Of a DNA stretch of 64,000 nucleotides, positions 23,794 through 33,297 are shown piece after piece. Below the pieces are notes generated by a model. It ran no database searches. It saw nothing but the letters and a program-made list of their open reading frames with translations, and had not been told where the DNA came from. Source of the DNA: Eubacteriales bacterium (lineage in GTDB: Bacteria > Bacillota > Clostridia > Oscillospirales > Oscillospiraceae). How positions within the stretch are numbered: the stretch's first letter is position 1; each line of letters begins with the position of its first letter. Made by a program: the position numbers and the translations under genes. Location: the NCBI GenBank assembly GCA_030536255.1, contig JAUNQI010000004.1:46210-110209 (forward strand), in the 5' to 3' direction.

Positions 23794-24798
23794 TTATCTT
23801 TTTAGCTTGCCGGAAGTGCGGATATCATTTCCGGCAAAACGTATTTTCTGGAAAAAACCATCGATTCTGGAACAGATAGACGGAGTATATCTCTCCTGAA
23901 GCTCGTCATTAGAAAGCGTAGTGCTGATGATCATGTGCTTTCCGGAATTTTCCCGGGAGTTGATCAGCGTGTAAAGTGCGCTTTGAACGGCTTGCGTTAC
24001 AACTTCTGTACCGAGATCATCCAGAATCAGGAGATCACAGTCAAGCATATGGCGAACTTTATCCTCAGCTGCAGCCTGGCTGTCAGGATCTCTGGAGAAC
24101 TGCCGGTCTTCAAACGCACGGAAAGCTGAAACAGCACTTTCATAGAATACGGAATAACCGTTTTCGGAAACAACACGCGCGATACATGCGGAAAGATAAG
24201 TTTTTCCGAGTCCGGGACCGCCTGTGAGAAGCAGTCCGGAACGTACATTCGGAAAACTTTCTGCAAACTCCCGACAGCTTGAAAAAACCTTGCGCATATA
24301 TTCCCGCGGAATACATTTAAAACGTTCGGAATAATCATCCGGGTATAATGTGATGTCAAAGCTCTCAAAGCTTTCGTCACCGTTCCTCAGCAACGTGCTG
24401 AGTTCAGCGGTAAGCTCTTTATTATAAAGCCGTTTTACGCAGGAACATATCTTTCCGTTCTGCAGCGTACCGGTATCATGGCAAAGACTGCAGGAATAGA
24501 TATCGTCAAGCCAGTCGGACGGATAGCCGTTCTGAACGAGAAGCTCGGCCTTGCGCATCTGGAGGTCAATATTTTTTTCTTTGAGAGAGGCAGTCTTCTC
24601 TTCCGCGTCTGCAGAACCGGACATGACAGTTCTCGTAAGCTCAATCATCTGAGCACGGAGAAGATTACTGATTTTTTCTATTTCAGGAATTTTACGGTAG
24701 ATCTCTTCAGTCCGTTTCGATTGCTCTGACAGATTGTTTTCACGAATCTCAGCAAGTCTTGAATAAACCCGGCCGAGAAGTTTTCCGTTGTAAGCCAT
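23794..24798 (-). CDS. DnaC/DnaI-like ATPase (helicase-loader family)
   Basis: Replication-type AAA+ ATPase of 334 residues. An N-terminal helical region (1-95) is followed by a zinc-type segment CSLCHDTG...CSC (103-120), Walker A GGPGLGKT (193-200), Walker B 'LLILDDLG' and a sensor 'IISTTLSNDEL', as in DnaI/DnaC helicase loaders and IstB-like proteins. The frame reaches 24846; ATG 24798 (MAYNGKLLGR) was chosen for its GAAGGGA site and length. It starts four bases after the DnaD-domain gene, and that pairing supports a replication-initiation role over transposition. Confidence 0.88.
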   Translation of the reverse strand: MAYNGKLLGRVYSRLAEIRENNLSEQSKRTEEIYRKIPEIEKISNLLRAQMIELTRTVMSGSADAEEKTASLKEKNIDLQMRKAELLVQNGYPSDWLDDIYSCSLCHDTGTLQNGKICSCVKRLYNKELTAELSTLLRNGDESFESFDITLYPDDYSERFKCIPREYMRKVFSSCREFAESFPNVRSGLLLTGGPGLGKTYLSACIARVVSENGYSVFYESAVSAFRAFEDRQFSRDPDSQAAAEDKVRHMLDCDLLILDDLGTEVVTQAVQSALYTLINSRENSGKHMIISTTLSNDELQERYTPSICSRIDGFFQKIRFAGNDIRTSGKLKR

Positions 24799-24802
24799 AA
24801 TC

Positions 24803-25765
24803 TTATCCCTTCGTAATAGAGATCTTGTCGATCTCATCAGGATCAAAGTCCTCGTCTGCGCCGCCGGAAGTTCTGCCGGATCGTTTTAATCTGCCTCCGC
24901 TACGCACTTTTTCAGGATGATCCTTTTGTTCAATCTGTTCCACAGAAAAAAGACCGTCTTCGTTCCAGCGAATAATAATCTTATTCATATAAGGCATTGA
25001 GAGCTTCCCGATATTATCAATTGTTCTCTCATACGCCATTCGAATAGCCTCTTCATGATATCCCATTTCGATCCATGAAGTAATATAGCCCTGCTCATTT
25101 GTTGTGAGTTTTCTGTCATATATTTCAAGCGCCTGCTTGATCTTTCCCGTTTCAGAGAGCAAAGCTTTGTGTTTTTCTGCATATGCTTCAGCTTCTTCGG
25201 CACTGGATACGCCGGCATTCGCCCAGGAATATGCGGTCTTTTCAATATACCTGACCGTTGGGGTTCTGCTGTTTCCGTACATGGAATGAGAAATATCCGA
25301 ACAGTACTGAAAAAGCACATATATAACATCGGCGGGCAGCCCGAGATGACGGTAAATTCCCAGAAGACTGGAAAGCTCACTGCGAGAAAGCGTCTTGCCG
25401 GTTATTTCCTGAAGCCGGTCTTTCAGCGCCTGAAATGACTTGTCGCTGTTAAGCACCTGAACAATTTCTTCTCCTGAATAATCGGGCGGATCATCCGCCG
25501 GTTCCGGAGTAGGAGATCCTGTCGCAGAAACAATTCCGGGAGAAGGGATTTCCTCTTCAGGACCGAAACCCATACGGGACAGCTTCTCTGCGGCATTGTC
25601 GATCTGTGCCCGTGTCATGCATAGCTCTCCGGCTGCAAGCTCTCTGTCAGAGCTTTCACGGAAGCACTGCCACAAATAAAAAAGTGCGCAGTCTGCGTCA
25701 TGGGAGCGAATGAGCTTTTCTGCTGCGCTGACAGTAATTAAATTGTCGGTTTTTCTTTCCACCAT
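24803..25765 (-). CDS. DnaD-domain replication protein
   Basis: A 320-residue protein of the DnaD/DnaB(Bsu) family, which helps open origins and load helicase at initiation or restart. The N-terminal part is wing-helix-like ('ELAAGELCMTRAQIDNAAEKL'). The middle ~110-260 holds two DnaD_DnaB_II-like helical units, with 'AYSWANAGVSSAEEAEAYAE' and the YITSWIEMGYHEEAIRMAYE stretch that fits the YxxxIxxxW motif. The C-terminus is basic and flexible. Start ATG 25765 has a GGTGAAG site; a GTG three codons upstream is possible. Operon with the DnaI-like gene. Confidence 0.88.
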   Translation of the reverse strand: MVERKTDNLITVSAAEKLIRSHDADCALFYLWQCFRESSDRELAAGELCMTRAQIDNAAEKLSRMGFGPEEEIPSPGIVSATGSPTPEPADDPPDYSGEEIVQVLNSDKSFQALKDRLQEITGKTLSRSELSSLLGIYRHLGLPADVIYVLFQYCSDISHSMYGNSRTPTVRYIEKTAYSWANAGVSSAEEAEAYAEKHKALLSETGKIKQALEIYDRKLTTNEQGYITSWIEMGYHEEAIRMAYERTIDNIGKLSMPYMNKIIIRWNEDGLFSVEQIEQKDHPEKVRSGGRLKRSGRTSGGADEDFDPDEIDKISITKG

Positions 25766-25815
25766 GAACTTCACCGATAATGATTGGACTGAATATGTAC
25801 ATAAATTGTTTGATT

Positions 25816-25844
25816 ATTATATCATCAAAATTAACTTGTAGCAA
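25816..25844 (-). promoter_or_regulatory. Promoter of the dnaD/dnaI-like operon
   Basis: Minus-strand TTGCTA (25839-25844) and TATAAT (25816-25821), 17-base spacing. Its -35 overlaps the -35 of the divergent U32 promoter by three bases. Confidence 0.65.
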
Positions 25845-25865
25845 TATGTATATCTGTGATATAAT
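25836..25865 (+). promoter_or_regulatory. Promoter of the U32 peptidase/mreCD operon
   Basis: TTGTAG (25836-25841) and TATAAT (25860-25865), 18-base spacing, 45 bases before the ATG. Confidence 0.65.
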
Positions 25866-25910
25866 ACCATGAATAATAATGGAGTCAGTGTGTCTATAGG
25901 AGATGTTTGA

Positions 25911-27995
25911 ATGCTTGAACTGCTTTCACCTGCAGGTTCTCCCGAATCGGTAATAGCTGCTGTTCAGAATGGAGCGGATGCAGTCTATCTGGGGTTTGGC
26001 GATTATAATGCCCGCAGAGGTGCGAAAAACTTCACACTTGATGAATTTGAAAAAGCGGTACGGTATTGCAGAGTGCGAGGATGTAAGGTATATGTTACTC
26101 TGAACACTCTGGTAAATGACAGAGAAATCGAAAATGCTGTCCGCTGTGCAAGAGCTGCGGCAAAATTCGGAGCTTCCGGAATTATCATTCAGGATTTGGG
26201 ACTCGTAAGGATCCTGAGAGAGTCTGTCCCGGATATTCCTCTCCATGCAAGCACGCAGATGAGTATTCATAACCTTGCAGGAGCTGAGGCTGCTGCACAG
26301 ATGGGAATAAAAAGAGTAGTACTTGCAAGAGAACTGAATTTTGAGCAGATAAAGTTTATTACGCAAAATGCTTCCGTTGAAACGGAAATCTTTGTTCACG
26401 GAGCATTGTGCTTCTGTCATTCCGGTCAGTGTTATATGTCATCTCTCATTGGCAGACGCAGCGGGAACCGCGGTATGTGCGCCCAGCCATGCAGGATGCA
26501 GTACAGCTTGGGAGGAAGGCTTGATGATTATCCGTTGTCTCTCAAAGATAATTGCCTTGTAGACCGCCTTCAGGAAATCGAAGAGGCGGGCGTCGCCTGT
26601 GTAAAGATCGAAGGAAGAATGAAGCGCCCGGAATATACGGCGATCGTTACCGATATATATTCCAGAGCAATCAGAGAACACAGACAGCCGGGGCCTGAGG
26701 AAATGCGCATGCTGGAGGATGCCTTCTCTAGGAATGGTTTTACTCAGGGATATTTCAACGGGGAAAAATCAGATATGTTCGGCGTTCGCGGAGAACCTTC
26801 TTCGGATATTGACAAGCTTTTTGCCGCGACCAGAAAGTCATATGCGGAGGGGGAGATGCGCAGAGTTCCTGTGCATTTCTATACCGTTGTTGAGAAGGAT
26901 AAGAATATTACGGCCATAGCCTTTGATGATGACGGAAATAAAGCCATTGCCAAAGGTCCTGTTCCGGAAAAAGCGAATCGTCAGGGACTTACCGATACGT
27001 ACATTGTTGAACAGATGTATAAAACAGGCGGCACTCCCTTCAACTGCGTTGAAAATAAAGCAAAGACTGAGCCGGGGCTTTATGTTTCAGCATCCGAGAT
27101 CAACGAACTTCGTCGTACGCTTATCAATGATCTTACGGAGAAAAGAGGAAATGCCCCTGAGGTCCGAAGCATAAAAATTCCTGCTATGCCGAAAAATATT
27201 GCGGCTATCAAAGATCCCTGTCTGATCTTTCAGGTCAGAACAGATGACCAGCTTTCCGAAGAGCTTGCTGATTTAAAGCCTGCATATCTCTATGCTCCGG
27301 CTGAGCTGATGAGAAACAAATTTGAACTTCTTAAACCTTTTACAGAGAACGGAACTGTTCCGGTTGCCATAGTGCCGAGAGTGGTTGCGGATGATCAGGT
27401 GCAGGATGTAACGGATATTCTGAAAGATCTTCGTGATAAAGGAATCGAGGAAGCATTGGTCGGTAATCTCGGTCATGTTTTTCTGGCAAAAAGTGCCGGG
27501 ATGAAGCTGAGAGGAGATTTCGGACTGAATGCGTTTAATTCATATTCTCTTGAAGTGCTGGAAAATGCCGGTTTTTTGTCGGCTACGGCATCCTTTGAAC
27601 TTAGACTGGCTCAGATAAAAGACCTTGCCAAGCCTTTGAATACGGAGCTGATCGTTTACGGTAGACTCCCGCTGATGGTTTCCGATCAGTGCGTGATTTC
27701 CAGAAGTTCCGGAAGATGCTCCTGCCAGACTCCGGGACAGCTGGCCGACAGAATGGGATCCGTCTTCCCCGTTGTGAAGGAATACGGATGCAGGAATGTC
27801 ATTTATAATGCGCATAAGCTGTATCTTGCCGATAAGCGAGAGGATCTGAATGATGCCGGATTGTGGGGACTACGTCTGCTTTTCTCTACGGAGAGCGGAA
27901 GAGAAGCGGCAGAGGTTGCCCGGTGCTATATGGGTATTTCAGATTATAAACCGAACGTTCTTACCCGTGGGCTATATTATAGAGGAGTTGACTGA
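25911..27995 (+). CDS. U32-family peptidase/rRNA hydroxylation-type protein
   Basis: Large 694-residue U32 protein (YhbU/RlhA-like). The N-terminus MLELLSPAGSPESVIAAVQN and 'GADAVYLGFGDYNARRGAKNF' are signature, as is the Cys cluster 'FCHSGQCYMSSLIGRRSGNRGMCAQPC' region (cited in parts: SGQCYMSS, GMCAQPCRMQY), which in relatives may hold an Fe-S cluster. The C-terminal ~300 residues form the second domain of long U32 proteins. Members include collagenase-annotated proteins and RNA hydroxylases; a tRNA or rRNA modification role is as likely as proteolysis. It is first in a tight run with mreC five bases downstream. Confidence 0.88.
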   Translation: MLELLSPAGSPESVIAAVQNGADAVYLGFGDYNARRGAKNFTLDEFEKAVRYCRVRGCKVYVTLNTLVNDREIENAVRCARAAAKFGASGIIIQDLGLVRILRESVPDIPLHASTQMSIHNLAGAEAAAQMGIKRVVLARELNFEQIKFITQNASVETEIFVHGALCFCHSGQCYMSSLIGRRSGNRGMCAQPCRMQYSLGGRLDDYPLSLKDNCLVDRLQEIEEAGVACVKIEGRMKRPEYTAIVTDIYSRAIREHRQPGPEEMRMLEDAFSRNGFTQGYFNGEKSDMFGVRGEPSSDIDKLFAATRKSYAEGEMRRVPVHFYTVVEKDKNITAIAFDDDGNKAIAKGPVPEKANRQGLTDTYIVEQMYKTGGTPFNCVENKAKTEPGLYVSASEINELRRTLINDLTEKRGNAPEVRSIKIPAMPKNIAAIKDPCLIFQVRTDDQLSEELADLKPAYLYAPAELMRNKFELLKPFTENGTVPVAIVPRVVADDQVQDVTDILKDLRDKGIEEALVGNLGHVFLAKSAGMKLRGDFGLNAFNSYSLEVLENAGFLSATASFELRLAQIKDLAKPLNTELIVYGRLPLMVSDQCVISRSSGRCSCQTPGQLADRMGSVFPVVKEYGCRNVIYNAHKLYLADKREDLNDAGLWGLRLLFSTESGREAAEVARCYMGISDYKPNVLTRGLYYRGVD

Positions 27996-28000
27996 AGCGT

Positions 28001-28843
28001 TTGAAAGGTTATCTCAGGAAAAACGGAATACGAATGGCAATTATAGTCCTTGCAGTGGTTCTTGTTACCGGACTGGGCTATGCTGCCAGAGGAGGAAGAG
28101 TTGGCTTCCTGCAGAATGTTACCGGAATTGTGGAAGCACCGGTAAAAAAGGTTTTGAGCTCGGCAGTAAACTGGTTTAATACGATTTACGGGTATTTGTT
28201 TGAGTATGATTCTCTGCTCGCAGAAAATGAGTCTCTGCGTTCTCAGCTCGCCGATGCACAGACCTCTGCAAGAAACGGCATAGAGGCGTCTGAGGAAAAT
28301 CAAAGACTCAGAAAGCTTCTGGATCTCCGGGAAGACCATACCGATTATGTTCTGGAATCGAGTAAAATCGTTCTGTGGTCTTCGTCGAACTGGTCGTCCT
28401 CGTTTACGATTTCCAAGGGCTCTTCCAGTGGAATAGAGCTTGGAGATCCTGTTATTACGGAGTATGGAGTTGTCGTCGGACAGATTACGGAGCTCGGTAC
28501 TACCTGGGCTACAGTTTCTACTATCATAGATGTGGATATGTCTGTCGGTGCTTTCGTAGGAGAAACAGGCGCATCGGGAATGGTTGTCGGTGAATATTCA
28601 TTTATGAAAAAAAACCAGGCAAAGCTGACGTATATGGCTGAAGGAGCTCAGATATTTGTCGGTGATGAGATCCTGACCTCGGGATCCGGAGGCGCATTCC
28701 CTGCAGGGCTTGTTATCGGGACTCTATCAGCCGTAAAAACAGAGTCCGGAGGTCAGCTGGAGTACGGTGTTGTAGAACCTGGCTGTGATCTGAATCAGCT
28801 CGTTCAGGTATTTATCATAAAAGATTTTACTGTTGTGGAGTAA
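28001..28843 (+). CDS. mreC: Rod-shape protein MreC
   Basis: A 280-residue morphogenesis protein: short cytoplasmic N-terminus, one membrane segment (IVLAVVLVTGLGYAARGG region, residues ~14-35), a coiled coil (~68-110; 'LLAENESLRSQLADAQTSAR') and the beta-barrel MreC domain ('DPVITEYGVVVGQI', 'GDEILTSGSGGAFPAGLVIG'). It links the periplasmic elongasome to MreB/MreD and PBP2. It starts with TTG, five bases after the U32 stop, with AGAGGAG upstream. Followed by mreD and PBP2. Confidence 0.95.
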   Translation: MKGYLRKNGIRMAIIVLAVVLVTGLGYAARGGRVGFLQNVTGIVEAPVKKVLSSAVNWFNTIYGYLFEYDSLLAENESLRSQLADAQTSARNGIEASEENQRLRKLLDLREDHTDYVLESSKIVLWSSSNWSSSFTISKGSSSGIELGDPVITEYGVVVGQITELGTTWATVSTIIDVDMSVGAFVGETGASGMVVGEYSFMKKNQAKLTYMAEGAQIFVGDEILTSGSGGAFPAGLVIGTLSAVKTESGGQLEYGVVEPGCDLNQLVQVFIIKDFTVVE

Positions 28844-28848
28844 TCTGC

Positions 28849-29343
28849 TTGAAGGAATTCTTCGAACAATTATATATCCGGCGTATTCTCAGGTATCTTC
28901 TGTATATGTTCGTATCGTTGATTGCCCAGAATATGCTTTTGGCTCGCCTTCGCCCTCTTGGTGTTTGTCCTTTTGTGCTGCCCGCTGTTTGTGTTGCGGT
29001 CGGAATGTTTGAAGGCGCTACCTGGGGATCTGTTTTCAGTCTCGTCATGGGTGTTTTTGCAGATCTTGCATTTGTCGAGAATACGATTCTGTTTACGCTC
29101 CTGTTCCCTGCACTGGCTTTCTTCTCGGGGTTCGTATCGCAGTTCTTTATTAACAGACGTTTTTTCGCATTTATGGGTCTTACTTTCGTTTCTCTTTTTT
29201 TCACAGCACTTGTTCAGGCGGTAGTTGTTGTAGCAAAGGATGCGTTTTCTCTTTCAATGCTTTCAACGGTCGCGCTTCAGACGTTATGGTCTCTTCCACT
29301 TGCTGCGCTTGCATATTTTCCACCTGCAAAATGGATTGATTAG
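28849..29343 (+). CDS. mreD: Rod-shape protein MreD
   Basis: Integral membrane partner of MreC, 164 residues with about five hydrophobic segments, in the usual mreC-mreD-PBP2 order. It begins with TTG (LKEFFEQLYIRRILRY) five bases after mreC with a GGAG site. The sequence is poorly conserved in this family, so the call rests mostly on size, topology ('LARLRPLGVCPFVLPAVCVA', 'EGATWGSVFSLVMGVFADL') and position. Confidence 0.9.
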   Translation: MKEFFEQLYIRRILRYLLYMFVSLIAQNMLLARLRPLGVCPFVLPAVCVAVGMFEGATWGSVFSLVMGVFADLAFVENTILFTLLFPALAFFSGFVSQFFINRRFFAFMGLTFVSLFFTALVQAVVVVAKDAFSLSMLSTVALQTLWSLPLAALAYFPPAKWID

Positions 29344-29354
29344 AAAGGCAATAG

Positions 29355-31460
29355 ATGTATAAACTTGTAAAACCCGGGAGAGTTTTCGCTCTTACGGTCA
29401 TCTTCTTCGTGATCATCTCTGTATATCTCGTTTTCCTTTACCGACTGCAGATCATTGAAGGAGAAAAATATTATAACCAGAGCAATGAAATCTCTACGGA
29501 GGAAAAAACCGTTACGGCGGCCAGAGGCAATATTCTGGACCGTTACGGCCGTATTCTGATTTCCAACAAGGAATGCTATAATATCAAAATTGATACGACC
29601 AAGCTTTTTGCGAGTGATGATCCGAACAGAGTCATTCTGGAACTTGTAAATATGGTGCGCGGATATGGTGATGATTATACAGATGACCTTCCCATCACCA
29701 ATACTCAGCCGTTTGAATATGATCCGAATATGACGGAGATTCAAAGAACGATGCTGAAAGCGTACTTTAAGGACAAAAGCGAATATCTGTCTGAAGATCC
29801 GACTGCGGTTGAGCTCATGAGCTATATGCGTACAAGATATGAGATTGATAACAGCTATACGGCGGAAGAGATGCGTCTGATCGCCGGAGTCCGGTATTCA
29901 ATCAATGTCCGATACGCGATCAATACTGCTGATTATATTTTTGTTGAGGATGCCAGCATGGGGCTTATTTCTTCCATTATGGAGAATAAGCTTACCGGTA
30001 TTCAGGTATCCCGCGCATATGTCAGAGACTATAACACGGATTATGCGGCTCATCTTCTTGGATATGTCGGTCTGATGACGCAGGAGGAATTTGAAAAGTA
30101 TTCTCTGAAGAGCTATGCAAATGATGCGTATGTCGGTAAGGACGGAGTGGAATACGCGTTTGAAGATTATCTTCACGGGAAAGACGGAAAGGTTGAAGAA
30201 ACGCGAAATGCCGCCGGAACGATTCTTTCAACGGTTTATACTCAGGAACCGGAACCGGGAAATCATGTCTATCTGACGATTGACAGCGTTCTTCAGGAGC
30301 AGACGGAGCGTATTCTGGCAAATGGTATCACGTCTATGAGGAAGACGAGAGCTACGGAACGCGCGGAGGGTATTGCGAGAGGTGACTATGATCCTGAGAT
30401 TAAGGATGAGATCACCGGTGGTGCTGCGGTTGTTGTGAATGTCAAGACCGGAGAGCCGCTGGCCATAGCCAGTTATCCGACATATGATGTTTCTACAGTC
30501 ATAGACAAATACGCGGAGCTCCTTCAGGAAGAAAACGCTCCTCTTTTCAACAGAGCTCTGATGGGAGCATATGCACCTGGTTCGGCTTTCAAACCATGTA
30601 CCGCCATTGCAAGCCTGACGGAAGGCATTATCAACACAGAAACGAAAGTTAAATGTGAAGGCGTTTTCACAAAGTATGCTGCGGAGGGCTACGCCCCTGA
30701 ATGCTGGATATGGCAGCAGGGCTATACACATCCTGAGGAAAATGTTTCAACAGCTCTCCGTGATTCCTGCAATTACTTTTTCTATACCTGCGGCAATGAT
30801 CTCGGCGTTGACCGGCTTGGAGAATATGCGCTGAAGCTCGGTTTAGGCTCCAGTACGGGAATAGAACTCGTAGAAACGAAAGGCAACATGTCAAACCGTG
30901 CCAACCATGCCGATTATACCGGAACAGAGTGGCGTATAGGTGACTCCCTCCAGGCTGCAATCGGTCAGTCCGATTCCATTTTCTCACCGCTTCAGATTGC
31001 GGAATACTGTGCTACGGTTGCCAACAATGGAAAAAGATATTCTGCATCAATTCTGAAGGCTATCAGAACGTATGATTATTCCAATAAGATTTATGAGCGG
31101 GAACCTGAGCCGATTGCTGTTGTTGAGTCTCCTCAGTATAACTGGGATGCGATTCATGAAGGAATGTGGATGGTGCTTAACAGCCCTTGGAATGAGCAGA
31201 ACTATCTGGCATGGATAGACTGCAAGTGGACATGCGCCGGGAAGACCGGAACTGCGCAGAAAGGTGAAGGCATCACCAATGATGGTATTTTCATGTGCTA
31301 CGGACCGTATAAGGATCCGCAGATTGCAATCGCCATCATTGTTGAACGCGGCGGCGCCGGTGCACAGACGCAGTTTATGGCACGCGAAATAATGGATGTG
31401 TATATTAATATCTGTTCGTATTCGGATTCTTCCGAAGCGGAAATGACTTTGTTAAGATAA
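29355..31460 (+). CDS. mrdA: Penicillin-binding protein 2 (elongation transpeptidase)
   Basis: Class B PBP of 701 residues that cross-links peptidoglycan during elongation. A signal-anchor lies at 9-30. The dimerisation/pedestal domain begins with 'AARGNILDRYGRIL' and runs to ~290. The transpeptidase domain follows, with SAFK (active Ser ~410), SCN (~471) and KTG (~630, 'CAGKTGTAQ'). All three motifs are intact. It sits directly behind mreCD, supporting PBP2/MrdA identity rather than a division PBP. No PASTA domains. Confidence 0.95.
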   Translation: MYKLVKPGRVFALTVIFFVIISVYLVFLYRLQIIEGEKYYNQSNEISTEEKTVTAARGNILDRYGRILISNKECYNIKIDTTKLFASDDPNRVILELVNMVRGYGDDYTDDLPITNTQPFEYDPNMTEIQRTMLKAYFKDKSEYLSEDPTAVELMSYMRTRYEIDNSYTAEEMRLIAGVRYSINVRYAINTADYIFVEDASMGLISSIMENKLTGIQVSRAYVRDYNTDYAAHLLGYVGLMTQEEFEKYSLKSYANDAYVGKDGVEYAFEDYLHGKDGKVEETRNAAGTILSTVYTQEPEPGNHVYLTIDSVLQEQTERILANGITSMRKTRATERAEGIARGDYDPEIKDEITGGAAVVVNVKTGEPLAIASYPTYDVSTVIDKYAELLQEENAPLFNRALMGAYAPGSAFKPCTAIASLTEGIINTETKVKCEGVFTKYAAEGYAPECWIWQQGYTHPEENVSTALRDSCNYFFYTCGNDLGVDRLGEYALKLGLGSSTGIELVETKGNMSNRANHADYTGTEWRIGDSLQAAIGQSDSIFSPLQIAEYCATVANNGKRYSASILKAIRTYDYSNKIYEREPEPIAVVESPQYNWDAIHEGMWMVLNSPWNEQNYLAWIDCKWTCAGKTGTAQKGEGITNDGIFMCYGPYKDPQIAIAIIVERGGAGAQTQFMAREIMDVYINICSYSDSSEAEMTLLR

Positions 31461-31485
31461 AAATCAACAGAAAGGGAAACAGAAA

Positions 31486-31890
31486 ATGAACATTGCATTG
31501 ATGGCACATGACCGCAAAAAAGAACTGATGACTCAGTTTTGTATTGCTTACTGCGGCATTCTGGCCGAGCACAGTCTTTGTGCTACTCACGTTACCGGTA
31601 AACTTGTTTCGGAGGCGACCGGTCTGCCTGTAACACTATATATGCATGCAGATCAGGGCGGTGCACAGCAGATCGCAGCCAGAATTTCTTTTAATGAGAT
31701 AGATCTTGTCCTGTTTTTCTGTGATCCCTCAAATCCGAACGGTTTTGAAGATATCAACAGAATAGAGCGTCTGTGTGATCAGTATCAGATCCCGTTCGCA
31801 ACCAACGCGGCCACGGCGGAAGTCCTTGTTCAGGGACTTCGCAGGGGAGATCTGGATTGGCGAAATATCGTGAATCCGCCGAGAAAATAA
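31486..31890 (+). CDS. mgsA: Methylglyoxal synthase-like protein lacking the catalytic Asp
   Basis: A 134-residue protein with the MgsA fold, which normally converts dihydroxyacetone phosphate to methylglyoxal and phosphate. Conserved: 'IALMAHDRKK', 'THVTGKLVSEATGLPV', 'LVLFFCDPSNPNG', 'FATNAATAEVLVQ'. However, the GGDQQ segment whose Asp is the catalytic base (Asp71 in E. coli) reads GGAQQ here, with Ala60 from codon GCA. It may be inactive or have changed function. AAAGGG site before the ATG; 25 bases after PBP2. Confidence 0.85.
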   Translation: MNIALMAHDRKKELMTQFCIAYCGILAEHSLCATHVTGKLVSEATGLPVTLYMHADQGGAQQIAARISFNEIDLVLFFCDPSNPNGFEDINRIERLCDQYQIPFATNAATAEVLVQGLRRGDLDWRNIVNPPRK

Positions 31891-31928
31891 GAATATAATT
31901 TTTTCAGTAAGTAAAGAGGAAATAAGTT

Positions 31929-33284
31929 ATGGCAAAAGTTACTCCGCGCACTCTGTCCGGTTTCATGGAGCTTCTCCCTTCAGACCAGGTGAAAATGGAA
32001 CGAATTATGCAGATCCTCAGGGATTCTTATTCTGTTTATGGCTTTACTCCGCTGGATACGCCGGTAATAGAATCTTCCGAAGTCCTTCTAGCCAAGGGCG
32101 GCGGCGAAACGGAAAAACAGATCTACCGCTTCACAAAAGGTGACAGCGATCTGTCTCTCCGCTTTGATCTTACAGTCCCCCTCGCAAAATATGTTGCTGC
32201 TCATTACGGTGAGCTGACCTTCCCTTTCAGAAGATACCAGATCGGAAAGGTTTACCGAGGTGAGAGAGCCCAGAGAGGAAGATTCCGCGAGTTTTATCAG
32301 GCGGATATAGATATTATTGGCGACGGCTCTCTGAATATAATGAATGAGGCTGAAATTCCCGCGATTATTTACCACACATTTACACGACTTGGGTTCCGGC
32401 GCTTTAAGATTCATGTCAATAACCGAAAGATATTGAACGGTTTTTACAGTATGAACGGTATGAGCGAAAAATCCGGAGAAATCATGCGCACTGTGGATAA
32501 GCTGGACAAAATCGGGGCAGAGAAGGTTCGGACTCTTCTGATTGAAGAAGTGAAAATGCTTCCCTGCAAGGCGGAAACCGTTATGGATTTCATGGCGATC
32601 TGTGGAACAAACGCCGAAGTTATCGCCGGTCTGGAACGGTACAGGGGAATGGATTCGACCTTTGATGAAGGCCTGGACGAACTGATTGCCGTTACTTCTC
32701 ATCTCAGAGAATTCGGTGTCCCGGAAGAGAATTTTGCTGTGGATCTGACCATCGCCAGAGGTCTTGATTATTATACGGGAACCGTTTATGAAACGATTAT
32801 GACGGATCATCCGGAAATTGGTTCAGTTTGCTCAGGCGGTAGATATGACAATCTTGCGGAGTATTATACCGATAAGAAGCTTCCCGGTGTAGGAATTTCA
32901 ATAGGTCTTACAAGACTGTTCTATGTCCTTCAGGAACAGAAGCTCCTTTCCGATGAAGTGGTGTCTTCTCCGGCGGATGCTCTTGTTATTCCGATGTCGG
33001 AAGATCTCGGACCGGCAATTTCTGTTGCAACAGAGCTCAGGTCTGTCGGAATCAGAACGCAGCTGTATATGGAAAAGAAAAAGTTTAAGGCCAGAATGAG
33101 CTATGCGGATAAACTGGCAATTCCGTTTGTCATTCTTCTGGGAGATGATGAGATCAATGAGGGCATCTGCTCAGTAAAGAATATGAATTCTGGAGAGCAG
33201 ATCAAACTGAAACCGTCAGATGCGGCAGTTTATATCAGAGAAAAAATCGACGCGTTGAATTCCGCGCCTATTATTAAGGAATAA
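31929..33284 (+). CDS. hisS: Histidyl-tRNA synthetase
   Basis: Class II aminoacyl-tRNA synthetase of 451 residues that charges tRNA-His. Motif 2 is 'RGERAQRGRFREFYQADIDI', the histidine-specific A loop is ARGLDYYTGTVYE, motif 3 is 'GVGISIGLTRLF', and the anticodon-binding domain occupies the last ~100 residues. AGAGGAAA site before the ATG. It is followed 13 bases later by aspS, the common hisS-aspS arrangement of Firmicutes. No T-box is visible in the short leader. Confidence 0.96.
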   Translation: MAKVTPRTLSGFMELLPSDQVKMERIMQILRDSYSVYGFTPLDTPVIESSEVLLAKGGGETEKQIYRFTKGDSDLSLRFDLTVPLAKYVAAHYGELTFPFRRYQIGKVYRGERAQRGRFREFYQADIDIIGDGSLNIMNEAEIPAIIYHTFTRLGFRRFKIHVNNRKILNGFYSMNGMSEKSGEIMRTVDKLDKIGAEKVRTLLIEEVKMLPCKAETVMDFMAICGTNAEVIAGLERYRGMDSTFDEGLDELIAVTSHLREFGVPEENFAVDLTIARGLDYYTGTVYETIMTDHPEIGSVCSGGRYDNLAEYYTDKKLPGVGISIGLTRLFYVLQEQKLLSDEVVSSPADALVIPMSEDLGPAISVATELRSVGIRTQLYMEKKKFKARMSYADKLAIPFVILLGDDEINEGICSVKNMNSGEQIKLKPSDAAVYIREKIDALNSAPIIKE

Positions 33285-33297
33285 AGAGGAAACAAAC

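Noticed and set aside
23794..25765. IstA/IstB-type insertion sequence
   Set aside because: The ATPase resembles IstB, but its partner is a DnaD-domain protein, there is no transposase and no terminal inverted repeats.
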